From: CAMLIZ01 sp040758375
Lineage (GTDB): Bacteria; Pseudomonadota; Gammaproteobacteria; Burkholderiales; Burkholderiaceae_C
Assembly (NCBI GenBank): GCA_040758375.1
Contig: JBFLWE010000009.1
Location: 25,981 to 89,980, forward strand
Direction: 5' to 3'
DNA: 64,000 bases
Part shown: piece by piece, positions 52,263-62,701 of the stretch
Position numbering within the stretch: position 1 is the first letter of the stretch
Layout of the letters: every line of letters starts with the position of its first letter
The notes under the pieces: model-generated
Databases searched by the model: none
What the model was told of the DNA's origin: nothing
The model's input: only the letters and a program-made list of their open reading frames with translations
Program-made: the position numbers and the translations under genes

Positions 52263-55196
52263 TCAGAACCGGTAGCCCAGCATCACGCGCACGGTGCGCG
52301 GGTCGCCTCGCACGCTGTTGGGCTTGCCGAGGTTGGCGTTGTCGCCGCCCAGGTGGTTCTGCGGGTTGCCCGGGCCGCCGCCCCAGTCGTCGAAGCCGCC
52401 GTAGTTGGTGGTGTTGAAGACATTGAGCACGTCGCCGCGCAGGCGGAACTTCTGGCCCATGATCTCGAACTCCTTCATCAAGCTCAGGTCCACCTGGCGG
52501 AAGCTGGGCGAGTCGCCTTCGACGGCGATGCACTGGTTCCAGCCCAGGTGGCAGTCGATGATGCGGCGCGGCAGGCCGCTGTCCCAGGTGGCCTTGACCG
52601 AGGTGACGATGCCCCACGGCAGCAGGCGGTCGAACACGCCGGCCGCGACCACCCGGTGTTCGGCCACCAAGGTCGAAGGGTTCCAGCCACGGCCGGCGCG
52701 ACCGTAGGTCCAGTCGAAGATGTCGTTGTTCCACTCGCGGCTGGTGGTCTTGGCGTCGCTGAAGGTGTAGGCAATCTGCGCGCTCCAGCCCGACGTCTTG
52801 GTGTAGGGCTTCTCGGCCTTGACGAACACAGAGTCGGTACGGGTCTCGCCCACGCTGTCGCCGAGGATCAGCGTGCCGAATCCCGGCGGGCCGCCCCACA
52901 GCGGATCAATCGGGCTTTGCGTGGCGAAGCCGCCGTTGGCGTCTCGGTTGCCACCGAACCAGACGAACTGGTTCTTGGCCTCGATGCGGCTCAGCGCGAT
53001 TTCGCCGTTCCACTCGCCCAGCGCCTGGCGCAAGCCGATCGTGTACTGGTCGGCGTAGGGCATCTTGAGGTCGTTGCGGATCAGCCAGATCTCACCGCCG
53101 GTCTGTGCGTTCTTCTGCAGCTCGTCGAGCGCATGGTTGGCCATGGCGCGGTCGTAGCTGCGGCCATAGCCGCCGAACACCACCGAGCGCCGGTCGCCGA
53201 AGAGGTCGTACGAGGCACCCAGGCGCGGCGCGAGTGCGCCCTTGTAGGCCTTGCGCGAGCTGCCGTTGCTGATGTACTGCTCGATGTCGATGCCGCCTCT
53301 GGCCAACGACTGCGCATAAGTCTGGCCCGGCGGCGGCGTGATGCCGTAGCGCTCGGCGTCGGGCCCGCGCAGCGCCGCCACGCGGTCGGCCGGCGTCACG
53401 TAGTCGTTGTTCAGCATGTTGGTCTCGTAGTCCCAGCGCAGGCCGAGGTTGAGCTCGAGCTGCGGGTTCACCTGCCAGTCGTCTTGCAGGTACATGCCGA
53501 ACTGCGTGTTGTCGAAGTTGGCGCCGGCAGCCGGGATGGCGCGGCGAATGAAGCACTGGTCGCTGTTGAGGCCGCCGTTGGTAACGTTGGTGCCGGTGCA
53601 CAGGCCACCGCTGTAGTAGGGCTGGCCCGTCGTGCGGTCGATCAGCACTTCCACCGTGTCCACGCTGTTGGCGGTGCCCGAGAGGTCGTAGGTCATGGCC
53701 TTGACCTTGACGCCGCCCTTGATCACGTGGCCCGCCAGACCGGTGTAGGTGAGGTCTTCCGAAAGGTAGCCGCCCTTTTGCTGCCGGCGCTGCGCATCGG
53801 GCGAGCCGCCCACGAACAGCACGTCGCGCGAGTTGCTCAGGCGCTGGTCGCCGGCGTCGTTGCCGACCTTGTACTTGATGAAGGGTTCGCTCGAAGCCGA
53901 GTGCGGGTGCCACACTGCGTCTTCGTAGCCGGCGCGCGCCTCGCTGAGCCAGGCGCCGCGCGACCACTCGTGCTTGACGTCGATGCGGGCCTCGTTGTTC
54001 TCGCGGTCCTTGTCGTTGCCCGGCGCGCTGAGGTTGCGGTCTTCGGCACGGCGGTCGGACTCGCGCCGCACCTTGGCGCTGACCGACAACCGCTGCTGCG
54101 CGTTGATCTCGAGATCCACCTTGCCGAACAGCAGGTGCTCCTGGAAGTCATCGACCTGCGTGCCCTGCAGCGCCACCAGCGAAGGCACGATGCCCTGTCC
54201 GCTGGGCAGCAGCGACATCGAATCCCCAGGAATACCGGGCTGGCGCGAGTCGCCGATCTGCTTGCCGTCGTAGGCGAAGAAGAAGTGCGCCTTGTCCTGC
54301 TGGATCGGCCCGCCGACGTTGAAGCCGTACTCGTACTTCTCCGATTCGGGCAGCGGTCGCCCCTGCGCCTCGGCCTGCTTCTCGAACACCGTCTTCGCGC
54401 GCCAGTTGGTGCCGGTGCGGTCCACGTAGGCCTCGCCCTGGAACTCGTTGGTGCCCGACTTCGTGATCGCGGTGATGGCGGCGCTGCTGACCTGCTCGTA
54501 CTCGGCCTTGTAGTTCTGCGTGAGCACGCGGTATTCGGCGATGGCGCCTTGCGGGAACGGATTGCCGCGCGAGGTGTCCTGCCCCGTCAGGCCGCCGCGC
54601 AGGATGTTGTTTTTCTGGCCCACGCCGTCGATGAAGACGTTTACATGGTCGAAGTTTTGAGCGCCGGATTGGACGCGCGTGTCGCCCGAGGTCTCGCTGC
54701 GGAAGCTCACCCCCGGCGCAAGGTCGGCCGCGCTGAGGAAGTTGCGCGTCGACTGCGGCGTGGCTTCGATCATGCGCCTGGACACCAGCGTGCCGATCTC
54801 CGAGCTCTTCACGTCCTTGCGCTGCAGGCTTCCCACCACCACCACCTGCTGCGCCTGCGCGCCGCCCACGGCCAGGTCCACCGAGGCCGTCTCGCCCACG
54901 CTCACCGTCACCAGCTCGGGCTGCACCTGCTCGCCCACGCGGATCTGGTAGCTGCCGGGGGCCAGCCCGGTGAGCACGTAGGAACCGTCGGCGCGCGTGG
55001 TGGTGCGGTAGGTGTTGCCGTTGGCCTGGTTCACCGCCACCACGGCCAGGCCTTGTTGCGCGGCGGCCTGGCCGCTGGTGATGCGGCCCTGGATGGTGGA
55101 GGTGCTCAACTGCGCGTGGGCCGTGCCGGCCAGCGCGACGAGCACGGCCACGACCAGCACGTGGCGGGAGAAGCTGGGGTGGAGCTGCTGTCTCAT
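52263..55196 (-). CDS. TonB-dependent receptor with carboxypeptidase-like N-terminal domain
   Basis: A 977-residue outer-membrane receptor. Signal peptide to about residue 28; a carboxypeptidase-regulatory-like beta domain (TRADGSYVLTGLAPGSYQIR, about 30-115); plug domain (VVVVGSLQRKDVKSSEIGTL to about 250); then a 22-strand barrel ending VRVMLGYRF with C-terminal Phe. Such Oar/SusC-like receptors import large oligosaccharides using TonB-ExbBD energy. It follows lacI and precedes the GH144-like gene, so it probably takes up beta-1,2-glucan fragments. No SusD partner is present, as usual in proteobacteria. Confidence 0.92.
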   Translation of the reverse strand: MRQQLHPSFSRHVLVVAVLVALAGTAHAQLSTSTIQGRITSGQAAAQQGLAVVAVNQANGNTYRTTTRADGSYVLTGLAPGSYQIRVGEQVQPELVTVSVGETASVDLAVGGAQAQQVVVVGSLQRKDVKSSEIGTLVSRRMIEATPQSTRNFLSAADLAPGVSFRSETSGDTRVQSGAQNFDHVNVFIDGVGQKNNILRGGLTGQDTSRGNPFPQGAIAEYRVLTQNYKAEYEQVSSAAITAITKSGTNEFQGEAYVDRTGTNWRAKTVFEKQAEAQGRPLPESEKYEYGFNVGGPIQQDKAHFFFAYDGKQIGDSRQPGIPGDSMSLLPSGQGIVPSLVALQGTQVDDFQEHLLFGKVDLEINAQQRLSVSAKVRRESDRRAEDRNLSAPGNDKDRENNEARIDVKHEWSRGAWLSEARAGYEDAVWHPHSASSEPFIKYKVGNDAGDQRLSNSRDVLFVGGSPDAQRRQQKGGYLSEDLTYTGLAGHVIKGGVKVKAMTYDLSGTANSVDTVEVLIDRTTGQPYYSGGLCTGTNVTNGGLNSDQCFIRRAIPAAGANFDNTQFGMYLQDDWQVNPQLELNLGLRWDYETNMLNNDYVTPADRVAALRGPDAERYGITPPPGQTYAQSLARGGIDIEQYISNGSSRKAYKGALAPRLGASYDLFGDRRSVVFGGYGRSYDRAMANHALDELQKNAQTGGEIWLIRNDLKMPYADQYTIGLRQALGEWNGEIALSRIEAKNQFVWFGGNRDANGGFATQSPIDPLWGGPPGFGTLILGDSVGETRTDSVFVKAEKPYTKTSGWSAQIAYTFSDAKTTSREWNNDIFDWTYGRAGRGWNPSTLVAEHRVVAAGVFDRLLPWGIVTSVKATWDSGLPRRIIDCHLGWNQCIAVEGDSPSFRQVDLSLMKEFEIMGQKFRLRGDVLNVFNTTNYGGFDDWGGGPGNPQNHLGGDNANLGKPNSVRGDPRTVRVMLGYRF

Positions 55197-55248
55197 GTGT
55201 GTGTCCAGTCCTTCTGTGAGGCGGTGTGTGGGGTGGGCTTGCAGCCCG

Positions 55249-56367
55249 CTATGCCCTGGCGGCCCGTTTGGGCACCGGGGCGGTGGAATGGCGCACGATC
55301 AGGTCCACGCCCAGGGTCTGGCGCAGCACGGCCTGTCGGGTGTTGCCTTCGATCTCGGCCACAAGGCGCTCCAGCGCGAGCTGCCCGAGGTCGGCGATGC
55401 GCGCGCGCACGGTGGTGAGCGAAGGCGTGATGTAGCGCGCGATCGGGATGTCGTCGAAGCCGGCCAGCGAGATGTCCTGCGGTACGCGCAAGCCCGCCTC
55501 GCTCAGCGCCGACAGGCAGCCGATGGCCATCATGTCGTTGCCGGCGAACACCGCCGTGGGCCGCTCGTGCTGCTGCGCGATGCGCCTGCCCGCGGCATGG
55601 CCCGAGGCCTCGTTAAAGTCACCGGGAATCACCTGCAGTTGCACGCCGGCCTCGGCGGCGGCCTCCTGGCTGCCGCGCAGGCGCTCGCGCGCCTCGTAGT
55701 TGTTGTCGGGGCCAGTGATGAAGGCGATGCGCTTGTGGCCCAGGCTCACCAGGTGCTGCACCATCGCCATCGCGCCGCCGTGGTTGTCCACCGCCAGGCT
55801 GGGCAGGCTGGTCTTGCGCGAGTGGGTGTTGATCAGCACGGTAGGCGTGTCGCGCGAAAGGTCGGCGTCCAGTCCTTCGGCGTCGAGACCAGGCCACAGC
55901 ACCAGCAGGCCGTCGACGCGACCCCGCATCGCATGCAGGGCGTTGGCCGCCGCCTTGCTGTCGCCGTGCGAGCTCGAGACCAGCAGGTACAGGTCATGCG
56001 CGCGCGCCGCCAGGTCGATACCTCGGATGAGTTCCGAGAAGTACTCGCCGTGCAGGTCGGGCAATACCGCGCCGATGGCCTGGTTGCGGCGCGTGATGAG
56101 GCTGCGCGCGGCGCCCGAAGGCGCGAAGCGCAACTCCTTGGCCACCGCCAGGATGCGGGCCTTGGTCTCGGGGGTGACGTTTTCGTGGCCGTTGAGCGCG
56201 CGTGAGACGGTGGCCACCGATACGCCGGCGATGCGCGCGACATCGCGGATGGTGTGAGCCGAAGTGGAGGAGCGGGAGGTGGTGGTGCGGACCATGGAAG
56301 TGTCGGCGGCGTCGGCGCCCATGCTGCCGGCCGGCACCGCGTCGTGAAAGGATGTAAACGCTTCCAT
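55249..56367 (-). CDS. LacI-family transcriptional regulator of the glucan locus
   Basis: A 372-residue repressor: helix-turn-helix TIRDVARIAGVSVATVSRAL at about 40-59, hinge RFAPSGAARSL, and periplasmic-binding-like effector domain (LVSSSHGDSKAAANALHAMR, VFAGNDMMAIGCLSALSEAG). The ATG at 56367 sits one base after the GH1 stop, hence coupling; ATGs at 56322 and 56295 would give a more usual N-terminus, and none has a clear ribosome-binding site. A LacI-type operator overlaps this start. It is likely to repress both the GH1 operon and the divergent GH94 gene via the sites at 57746 and 57895. Confidence 0.9.
   Translation of the reverse strand: MEAFTSFHDAVPAGSMGADAADTSMVRTTTSRSSTSAHTIRDVARIAGVSVATVSRALNGHENVTPETKARILAVAKELRFAPSGAARSLITRRNQAIGAVLPDLHGEYFSELIRGIDLAARAHDLYLLVSSSHGDSKAAANALHAMRGRVDGLLVLWPGLDAEGLDADLSRDTPTVLINTHSRKTSLPSLAVDNHGGAMAMVQHLVSLGHKRIAFITGPDNNYEARERLRGSQEAAAEAGVQLQVIPGDFNEASGHAAGRRIAQQHERPTAVFAGNDMMAIGCLSALSEAGLRVPQDISLAGFDDIPIARYITPSLTTVRARIADLGQLALERLVAEIEGNTRQAVLRQTLGVDLIVRHSTAPVPKRAARA
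56353..56366. promoter_or_regulatory. LacI-type operator at the GH1-lacI junction
   Basis: TGTAAACGCTTCCA resembles the LacI-family consensus TGGAAACGTTTCCA, with one central mismatch. It lies immediately inside the first lacI codons, and could serve as an internal repression or roadblock site within the operon. Weaker than the two sites in the divergent promoter region. Confidence 0.5.
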
Positions 56368-56368
56368 G

Positions 56369-57727
56369 CTAGCAGTGCGCCAAGAGGGCGTCGGCCCCGT
56401 TCGTCTCGATCACGCGCGAATAGAAGCGCGCGCTGTCCTTGGGCGTGCGCTGCTGGGTGTCGAAATCCACGTGCACGAGGCCAAAGCGCTTGGAGTAGCC
56501 ATGCGACCACTCCAGGTTGTCCAGCAGCGACCAGGCGAAGTAGCCGCGTACGTCCACGCCCTGCGCAATGGCCTGGTGCAAGGCGCGCAGGTGCTCGCGC
56601 AGGTAGGCCACGCGCAGCGGGTCTTCGACGCGGCCCTGCGCCGCCACCGGTGGGTCATAGAAGGCTGCGCCGTTTTCGGTGATGTAGATCGGCACGGCGC
56701 CGTAGCGCTCACGCAGGCGCAGCAGCGTGTCGGTGAGGCCTTGGGGGTACACCTCCCAGCCGGTTTCGGTGTGAGTGGCGCGCGGCTGCCTCACGCTCAC
56801 CGCGCGCAGCGGCCAGGCCGCATCGCCGTGGCGCACCACGGCGCGCGTGTAGTAGTTGACCCCGAGGAAGTCGATGGGCTGACCGATCAGCCTGAAGTCG
56901 GCCTCGTGCCACTGAACCGAAGCTTCGCCGAACACCTCGCGTAGCTCGGGCGGACAGCGGCCCAGGAATACCGGGTCGAGGTATTGCCGGTTCATGTAGG
57001 CCTCGGCGCGCGCAGCGGCGGCCAGGTCGCCTGCGCCTTCGCTGGCGGCGTACTTGGGCTCGATGTTGACCACCAGGCCGATCTGGTGCCGGCCGACCGC
57101 GCGATAGGCCTGCACCGCGGCGCCGTGGGCGCGCATCAGCTGGTGCGAGGCGATCGCCGCCTCGAACAGGCTGCGGTGCCCCGGGGCCAGCGCGCCGTGC
57201 AGGTAGCCGCCGTCGGCCACCACCCAGGGTTCGTTGAGCGTGGCCCACAGGCCCACGCGATCGTCGAGGGCACGGAACACCACCTGGGCATAGTCGGCGA
57301 ACCAGTCCGCGATGGCCGGGTTGAGCCAGCCGCCGCGGTCGTTCAAGGCAGCGGGCAGGTCCCAGTGGTACAGCGTGACCATGGGCTGTATGCCGGCCCC
57401 CAGCAAGGCATCGACCAGGCGCTCGTAAAAGCCCAGGCCGGCAGGGTTCACCGCGCCCTGGCCCTGCGGCATCACGCGCGACCACGCGATGCTGAAGCGA
57501 TAGGCCTTCAGGCCCAGCTCGGCCATCAGCTTTACGTCGCCTTCCATGCGGCGGTAGTGGTCGCACGCCGTGTCGCCGGTGTCGCCATCGCGCACCATGC
57601 CCGGCGTGCGCACGAAGCGATGCCAGATGCTGGGGCCTGCGCCGTCGGCCAATGGCGAACCTTCGACCTGGTAGGCCGAGGTGGCGGCGCCCCAAAGGAA
57701 GCCGGCGGGGAAATGGGCAGCGCTCAA
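56369..57727 (-). CDS. GH1 beta-glucosidase
   Basis: A 452-residue family-1 glycosidase. Acid/base Glu166 is in WATLNEPWVV and nucleophile Glu351 in IYITENGAAF; FPAGFLWGAATSAYQVEG at the N-terminus and the Trp motif WSLLDNLEWSHGYSKRFG at the C-terminus are complete. No signal peptide, so it acts in the cytoplasm, probably on sophorose or other disaccharides. I chose a TTG start at 57727, because the predicted promoter and operator lie just upstream and the only ATG in frame (57859) is beyond them. It heads the minus-strand operon, with lacI next. Confidence 0.92.
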   Translation of the reverse strand: MSAAHFPAGFLWGAATSAYQVEGSPLADGAGPSIWHRFVRTPGMVRDGDTGDTACDHYRRMEGDVKLMAELGLKAYRFSIAWSRVMPQGQGAVNPAGLGFYERLVDALLGAGIQPMVTLYHWDLPAALNDRGGWLNPAIADWFADYAQVVFRALDDRVGLWATLNEPWVVADGGYLHGALAPGHRSLFEAAIASHQLMRAHGAAVQAYRAVGRHQIGLVVNIEPKYAASEGAGDLAAAARAEAYMNRQYLDPVFLGRCPPELREVFGEASVQWHEADFRLIGQPIDFLGVNYYTRAVVRHGDAAWPLRAVSVRQPRATHTETGWEVYPQGLTDTLLRLRERYGAVPIYITENGAAFYDPPVAAQGRVEDPLRVAYLREHLRALHQAIAQGVDVRGYFAWSLLDNLEWSHGYSKRFGLVHVDFDTQQRTPKDSARFYSRVIETNGADALLAHC

Positions 57728-57745
57728 GATCGTTCTCGTTCGTTT

Positions 57746-57761
57746 GTGGAAACGTTTACAC
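57746..57761. promoter_or_regulatory. LacI-type operator before the GH1 gene
   Basis: GTGGAAACGTTTACAC is a 16-bp dyad with core AAACGTTT and one asymmetric pair. The predicted transcription start of the minus-strand operon falls in this site, the expected position for repression. Confidence 0.75.
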
Positions 57762-57763
57762 GC

Positions 57764-57793
57764 ATCATAAGAAACCTGGACCTCCGCGGTCAA
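57764..57793 (-). promoter_or_regulatory. sigma-70 promoter of the glucan operon
   Basis: On the minus strand, TTGACC (57793-57788) and TATGAT (57769-57764) are separated by 18 bp, a good sigma-70 match. Transcription would start near 57757 in the LacI-type operator, 30 bp before the TTG start of the GH1 gene. Confidence 0.65.
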
Positions 57794-57864
57794 CCGGGCC
57801 TGTGCTAGGGCAAACCCCGAGACAAACTCCCAGCAACTGTACCGCCCTGCTGCATGCACTCGTG

Positions 57865-57892
57865 TTGCGTCATGAGTCCGTTCTGCTAGGAT
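57865..57892 (+). promoter_or_regulatory. sigma-70-like promoter of the GH94 gene
   Basis: TTGCGT (57865-57870) and TAGGAT (57887-57892) with a 16-bp spacer; each matches consensus in four of six positions or so. The start of transcription would lie about 57899, inside the second LacI-type operator. Confidence 0.5.
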
Positions 57893-57894
57893 CT

Positions 57895-57908
57895 TGGAAA
57901 CGTTTTCA
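57895..57908. promoter_or_regulatory. LacI-type operator before the GH94 gene
   Basis: TGGAAACGTTTTCA, core AAACGTTT, ends 5 bp before the GH94 start codon. Same core as the operator at 57746; about 149 bp separate their centres, close to a multiple of the helical repeat, so looping by one regulator is possible. Confidence 0.75.
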
Positions 57909-57913
57909 TCGTC

Positions 57914-60900
57914 ATGTCAAATCAAGGTTTCGTTCTCGAAAGTCGCTCCGGACTGCGCGTGCTCGTCAGCGCCAACGGCTCGCTGCAACGCCTGGACTGG
58001 CGGCACCCGTCCGAACTCGGGCTGCCCGCCAAAGGGAATGCCCGCGGTACACCGCAGCCGCAGGCGCCCCTGTGCGTGAACCTGTTTCCCGGCCACGCGC
58101 TCGAGCGCGGCCCCGCGCAGCTGTATCTGCGCGTGCAGCGCGGCGGCGAAGCGGCGGCCGTGCTGCCGCTGCTGGGGCCGGGCACCGATGCTCGCCTGGA
58201 AGTGCAGGCCCACAGCCTCATCTGGCACCGCGAGGCCGCCGGGCTGCGGGTCGCGCTCGCACTGCGCCTGGCCCACGAAACACCGGCCTGGTACTGGCAT
58301 GTCGGGCTGCACAACGCCGGCGAAGGCGAAGCGCAGGCGACGCTGGTGTACGCGCAAGACCTGGCCCTGAGCCGCTACCACGCCCTCAGGCTCAACGAGT
58401 ACTACGTCAGCCAGTACCTCGACCACACTCCGCTGCGCGATGCGAAGCAAGGCTGGGTGGTGGCCACACGGCAGAACCTGCCGGTCGACGACGCGCACCC
58501 CTGGTGCCTGATCGGCTCGCTGCGGCACGGCGAGGCCTGCGCCACCGACGCCTTGCAACTGCACGGCCTGGCCGCGCGCACGGGCAACGGCGCGCTGCCC
58601 GGCCTGGCGCGGGGCCTGCCGAGCCGGCGGCAGCAGCACGAGCATGCGATGGCGGTGGTGCAGGACGCCCCGATCGTGCTGCCGCCAGGCAGCAGCGCGC
58701 ACACCGGCTTCTTCGGCAGGCTGGTGCCCGACCATCCCGAGCCCACGACCGACGCGGACCTGTCCACGGTGGCCGCGGCGCTGGCGCTGCCTGACGCACG
58801 GCCCCCGGCACCCACCGACAGCGGCACGCACCACGCGCTGCCGCTCAGCCTGTTCGACACCGCGCCGCGCCTGGACGCCCAACCGCTGCATGAGCAGGAT
58901 CTGGCAGAGCTCTTCGGCACCGAGCGACGCGAGGCCGAGCAAGAGGGCGGCATGCTGCTGTCGTTCTTCACCGCGGAACACCGCCACGTCGTGCTGCAGG
59001 CCAAGGAGCAGCGGGTGCTGCGCCCCCACGGGCACATCCTGCGCAGCGGCGATGCCTGGGTGCCCGACGAAGCCGCGCTCACCTCCACCGTCTGGATGGC
59101 CGGGGTGTTCCATTCGATGGTCACGCAAGGCCATGTCGCCCTGAACCGCCTGCTGTCCACCCACCGCAGCAACCTCGGGCTGTACCGCTCGCTCGGGCAG
59201 CGACTGTTCGTCGAGATCGACGGCGCGTGGCACCTGCTCGACCAGCCATCGGCCTGGGAGGTGTCGCCTTCCTCGGTGCGCTGGTACTACCGCCATCGCG
59301 GCGGCCTGATCCGCGTGGAGAGCTCGGCCGGCGTCGCGGAACATGTGCTGCAGCTGCGGCTGCGGGTGCTGCAGGGCCCGCCGCTGCGCGCGTTGCTGTC
59401 GCACCACCTGGCCATGGACGGCGACGACGGTGCCAGCGGCGAGGCGGTGCCGGTGCGCGTGGAAGCACAGGCCGTACGGGTGATGCCGCGGCCGGACAGC
59501 GACCTCGCGCGCCGCTTCCCCGACGGCCACTTCCGCATACAGGCCACGCCCGGCACGCCCCTCGATCGCGTCGGCGGCGACGAGCTGCTGTACCTCGACG
59601 GGCTCTCGCGCGGCCAGCCCTGGCTGTGCATGCTTGCAGCGCCGGCCCTGGCCATGGACTGGCAGATCACCGGCCACCTGCTGCCGGAAGCCGGCCCCGC
59701 CGCAAACGACGCAGCCGGCTTCTGGCAGCAGGCCACGGCCGGGCTGCGGCTGCAGCTGCCCAGGCACCGCATGGCCGCCGCCTCGGTGCACCGCCTGGGT
59801 GAACTGATGCCCTGGCTCGCGCACAACGCGCTGGTGCACTATCTCTCGCCGCGCGGGCTGGAACAGTTCTCAGGCGGTGGCTGGGGCACGCGCGACGTGT
59901 GCCAGGGTCCGGTGGAATACCTGCTTGCGCTGGGCCGCCTGGCGCCGCTGCGCGAGCTGCTGCTCAAGGTGTTCCGCGCGCAGAACGCCGATGGCGACTG
60001 GCCGCAATGGTTTGCGTTCTTCGAGCGCGATTGCGACAGCCGCGCAGGCGACTCGCACGGCGACATCGTGTTCTGGCCGCTGCTGGCGCTGGGCCAGTAC
60101 CTGCTGGCCTCGGGCGATGCCGGCGTGCTCGACGAGCCGCTGCCCTTCTATGCCGCCGCGGCAGACGCGACCGCGCAGGACGCTCCAGTGATCGAGCACC
60201 TGCGGCGCGCGCTGCGCGTGATCGAGCAGCGGCGCATTCCCGGCACGGCGCTGGCCGCCTACGGCCATGGCGACTGGAACGATTCGCTGCAACCCGCCGA
60301 CCCGGCCATGCGCGAGCGCCTGTGCAGCGCCTGGACGGTGACGCTGCATGCGCAGACGCTCAACACGCTGGCCGACGGCTTGCGCGGCGTGGGCCGCACC
60401 GACGAGGCCGCGGCGCTGGCCGAACAAGCGAACGAGGTGGCTCAGGGCTTCCAGCAGCACCTGGTGGTCGACGGCGTGATCCCGGGCTTCGTGCATTTCC
60501 ATGCCGACGGCGGCACAGAACACCTGCTGCACCCGCGCGACGTCCACACCGGCCTGCGCTACAGCCTGCTGGCGATGGTGCACGCCATCCTGAACGACCT
60601 GCTCACGCCGCAGCAGGCCGAAACCCATCTGGCTTTGATCCGAGAGCACCTGCTGGGCCCTGACGGCGCACGCCTGTTCGACCGGCCCATGCGCTACCGC
60701 GGCGGCGAACAGCGCTTCTTCCAGCGCGCGGAGACCAGCAGCTTCTTCGGCCGCGAGATCGGGCTGATGTACATGCACGCCCACCTGCGCTATGCCGAGG
60801 CGCTGTGGCACTGGGGCGATGCGCAGGGCTTCTTCGACGCGCTGTGCCGCTTCAACCCGATCGGCCTGCGCGAGCTCGTGCCGTCGGCGGCGCTGCGCCA

Positions 60901-61348
60901 GGCCAACTGCTACTACTCCAGCTCCGATGCGGCCTTCGCCGACCGCTACCAGGCCGACGCCCACTACGAAGAGGCGCTGCACGGCCGCGTGCCGCTCGAG
61001 GGCGGCTGGCGCGTGTACTCCAGCGGTGCCGGCATCGGCTTCAGCCTGGTGCTGCGCTGCCTGCTGGGCCTGCGCCAGGCCCACGAAGCGCTGCTGCTGG
61101 ACCCTGTGATGCCCAAGGCGCTCGACGGCCTGAGGGCCGAGCTGCAACTGCTGGGCCGCTCCTTCGAGCTGCGCTACCGGGTGGGCGCCGACGGCGCGCC
61201 GGTGCAGCGCCTGCGGCTCAACGGCCAGCCGCTGCACTTCACGCGCGAGCCCCACCGCTACCGCTGCGGCGCGGCGCGCGTCGAGATGGAACGGGTGCGG
61301 GAGCTGCTCGTGGAAGGCATCAACCGCCTGGTGGTGGAGCTGGGCTGA
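57914..61348 (+). CDS. GH94 phosphorylase, probable 1,2-beta-oligoglucan phosphorylase
   Basis: A 1144-residue cytoplasmic protein of the cellobiose-phosphorylase superfamily. Beta-sandwich regions occupy roughly 1-290 and 300-560, the (alpha/alpha)6 barrel about 620-1030. The general-acid region is GHGDWNDSLQP (Asp787/Asp790), where GH94 enzymes have their catalytic Asp; GGGWGTRDVCQGPVEYLLAL and YSSSDAAFADRYQAD mark substrate and phosphate-binding regions. Length and the tail resemble the 1,2-beta-oligoglucan phosphorylases related to the C-terminus of cyclic glucan synthases. It would release glucose 1-phosphate from sophoro-oligosaccharides. Other GH94 activities remain possible. Transcribed away from the GH1 operon, with an operator at its start. 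Confidence 0.85.
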   Translation: MSNQGFVLESRSGLRVLVSANGSLQRLDWRHPSELGLPAKGNARGTPQPQAPLCVNLFPGHALERGPAQLYLRVQRGGEAAAVLPLLGPGTDARLEVQAHSLIWHREAAGLRVALALRLAHETPAWYWHVGLHNAGEGEAQATLVYAQDLALSRYHALRLNEYYVSQYLDHTPLRDAKQGWVVATRQNLPVDDAHPWCLIGSLRHGEACATDALQLHGLAARTGNGALPGLARGLPSRRQQHEHAMAVVQDAPIVLPPGSSAHTGFFGRLVPDHPEPTTDADLSTVAAALALPDARPPAPTDSGTHHALPLSLFDTAPRLDAQPLHEQDLAELFGTERREAEQEGGMLLSFFTAEHRHVVLQAKEQRVLRPHGHILRSGDAWVPDEAALTSTVWMAGVFHSMVTQGHVALNRLLSTHRSNLGLYRSLGQRLFVEIDGAWHLLDQPSAWEVSPSSVRWYYRHRGGLIRVESSAGVAEHVLQLRLRVLQGPPLRALLSHHLAMDGDDGASGEAVPVRVEAQAVRVMPRPDSDLARRFPDGHFRIQATPGTPLDRVGGDELLYLDGLSRGQPWLCMLAAPALAMDWQITGHLLPEAGPAANDAAGFWQQATAGLRLQLPRHRMAAASVHRLGELMPWLAHNALVHYLSPRGLEQFSGGGWGTRDVCQGPVEYLLALGRLAPLRELLLKVFRAQNADGDWPQWFAFFERDCDSRAGDSHGDIVFWPLLALGQYLLASGDAGVLDEPLPFYAAAADATAQDAPVIEHLRRALRVIEQRRIPGTALAAYGHGDWNDSLQPADPAMRERLCSAWTVTLHAQTLNTLADGLRGVGRTDEAAALAEQANEVAQGFQQHLVVDGVIPGFVHFHADGGTEHLLHPRDVHTGLRYSLLAMVHAILNDLLTPQQAETHLALIREHLLGPDGARLFDRPMRYRGGEQRFFQRAETSSFFGREIGLMYMHAHLRYAEALWHWGDAQGFFDALCRFNPIGLRELVPSAALRQANCYYSSSDAAFADRYQADAHYEEALHGRVPLEGGWRVYSSGAGIGFSLVLRCLLGLRQAHEALLLDPVMPKALDGLRAELQLLGRSFELRYRVGADGAPVQRLRLNGQPLHFTREPHRYRCGAARVEMERVRELLVEGINRLVVELG

Positions 61349-61367
61349 AGCGGGCAGCCCCGCCCTG

Positions 61368-62642
<1,275 letters not shown>

Positions 62643-62701
62643 CGGAGCGGATGGCTGGGCCTTCGGCGCTGGCCATAGTGTGCGCCCGCCATCGGGCGCG
62701 G

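Noticed and set aside
52353..55418. A 1021-residue plus-strand frame opposite the TonB-dependent receptor
   Set aside because: No signal, domain or start region; the minus-strand receptor has clear plug and barrel features.
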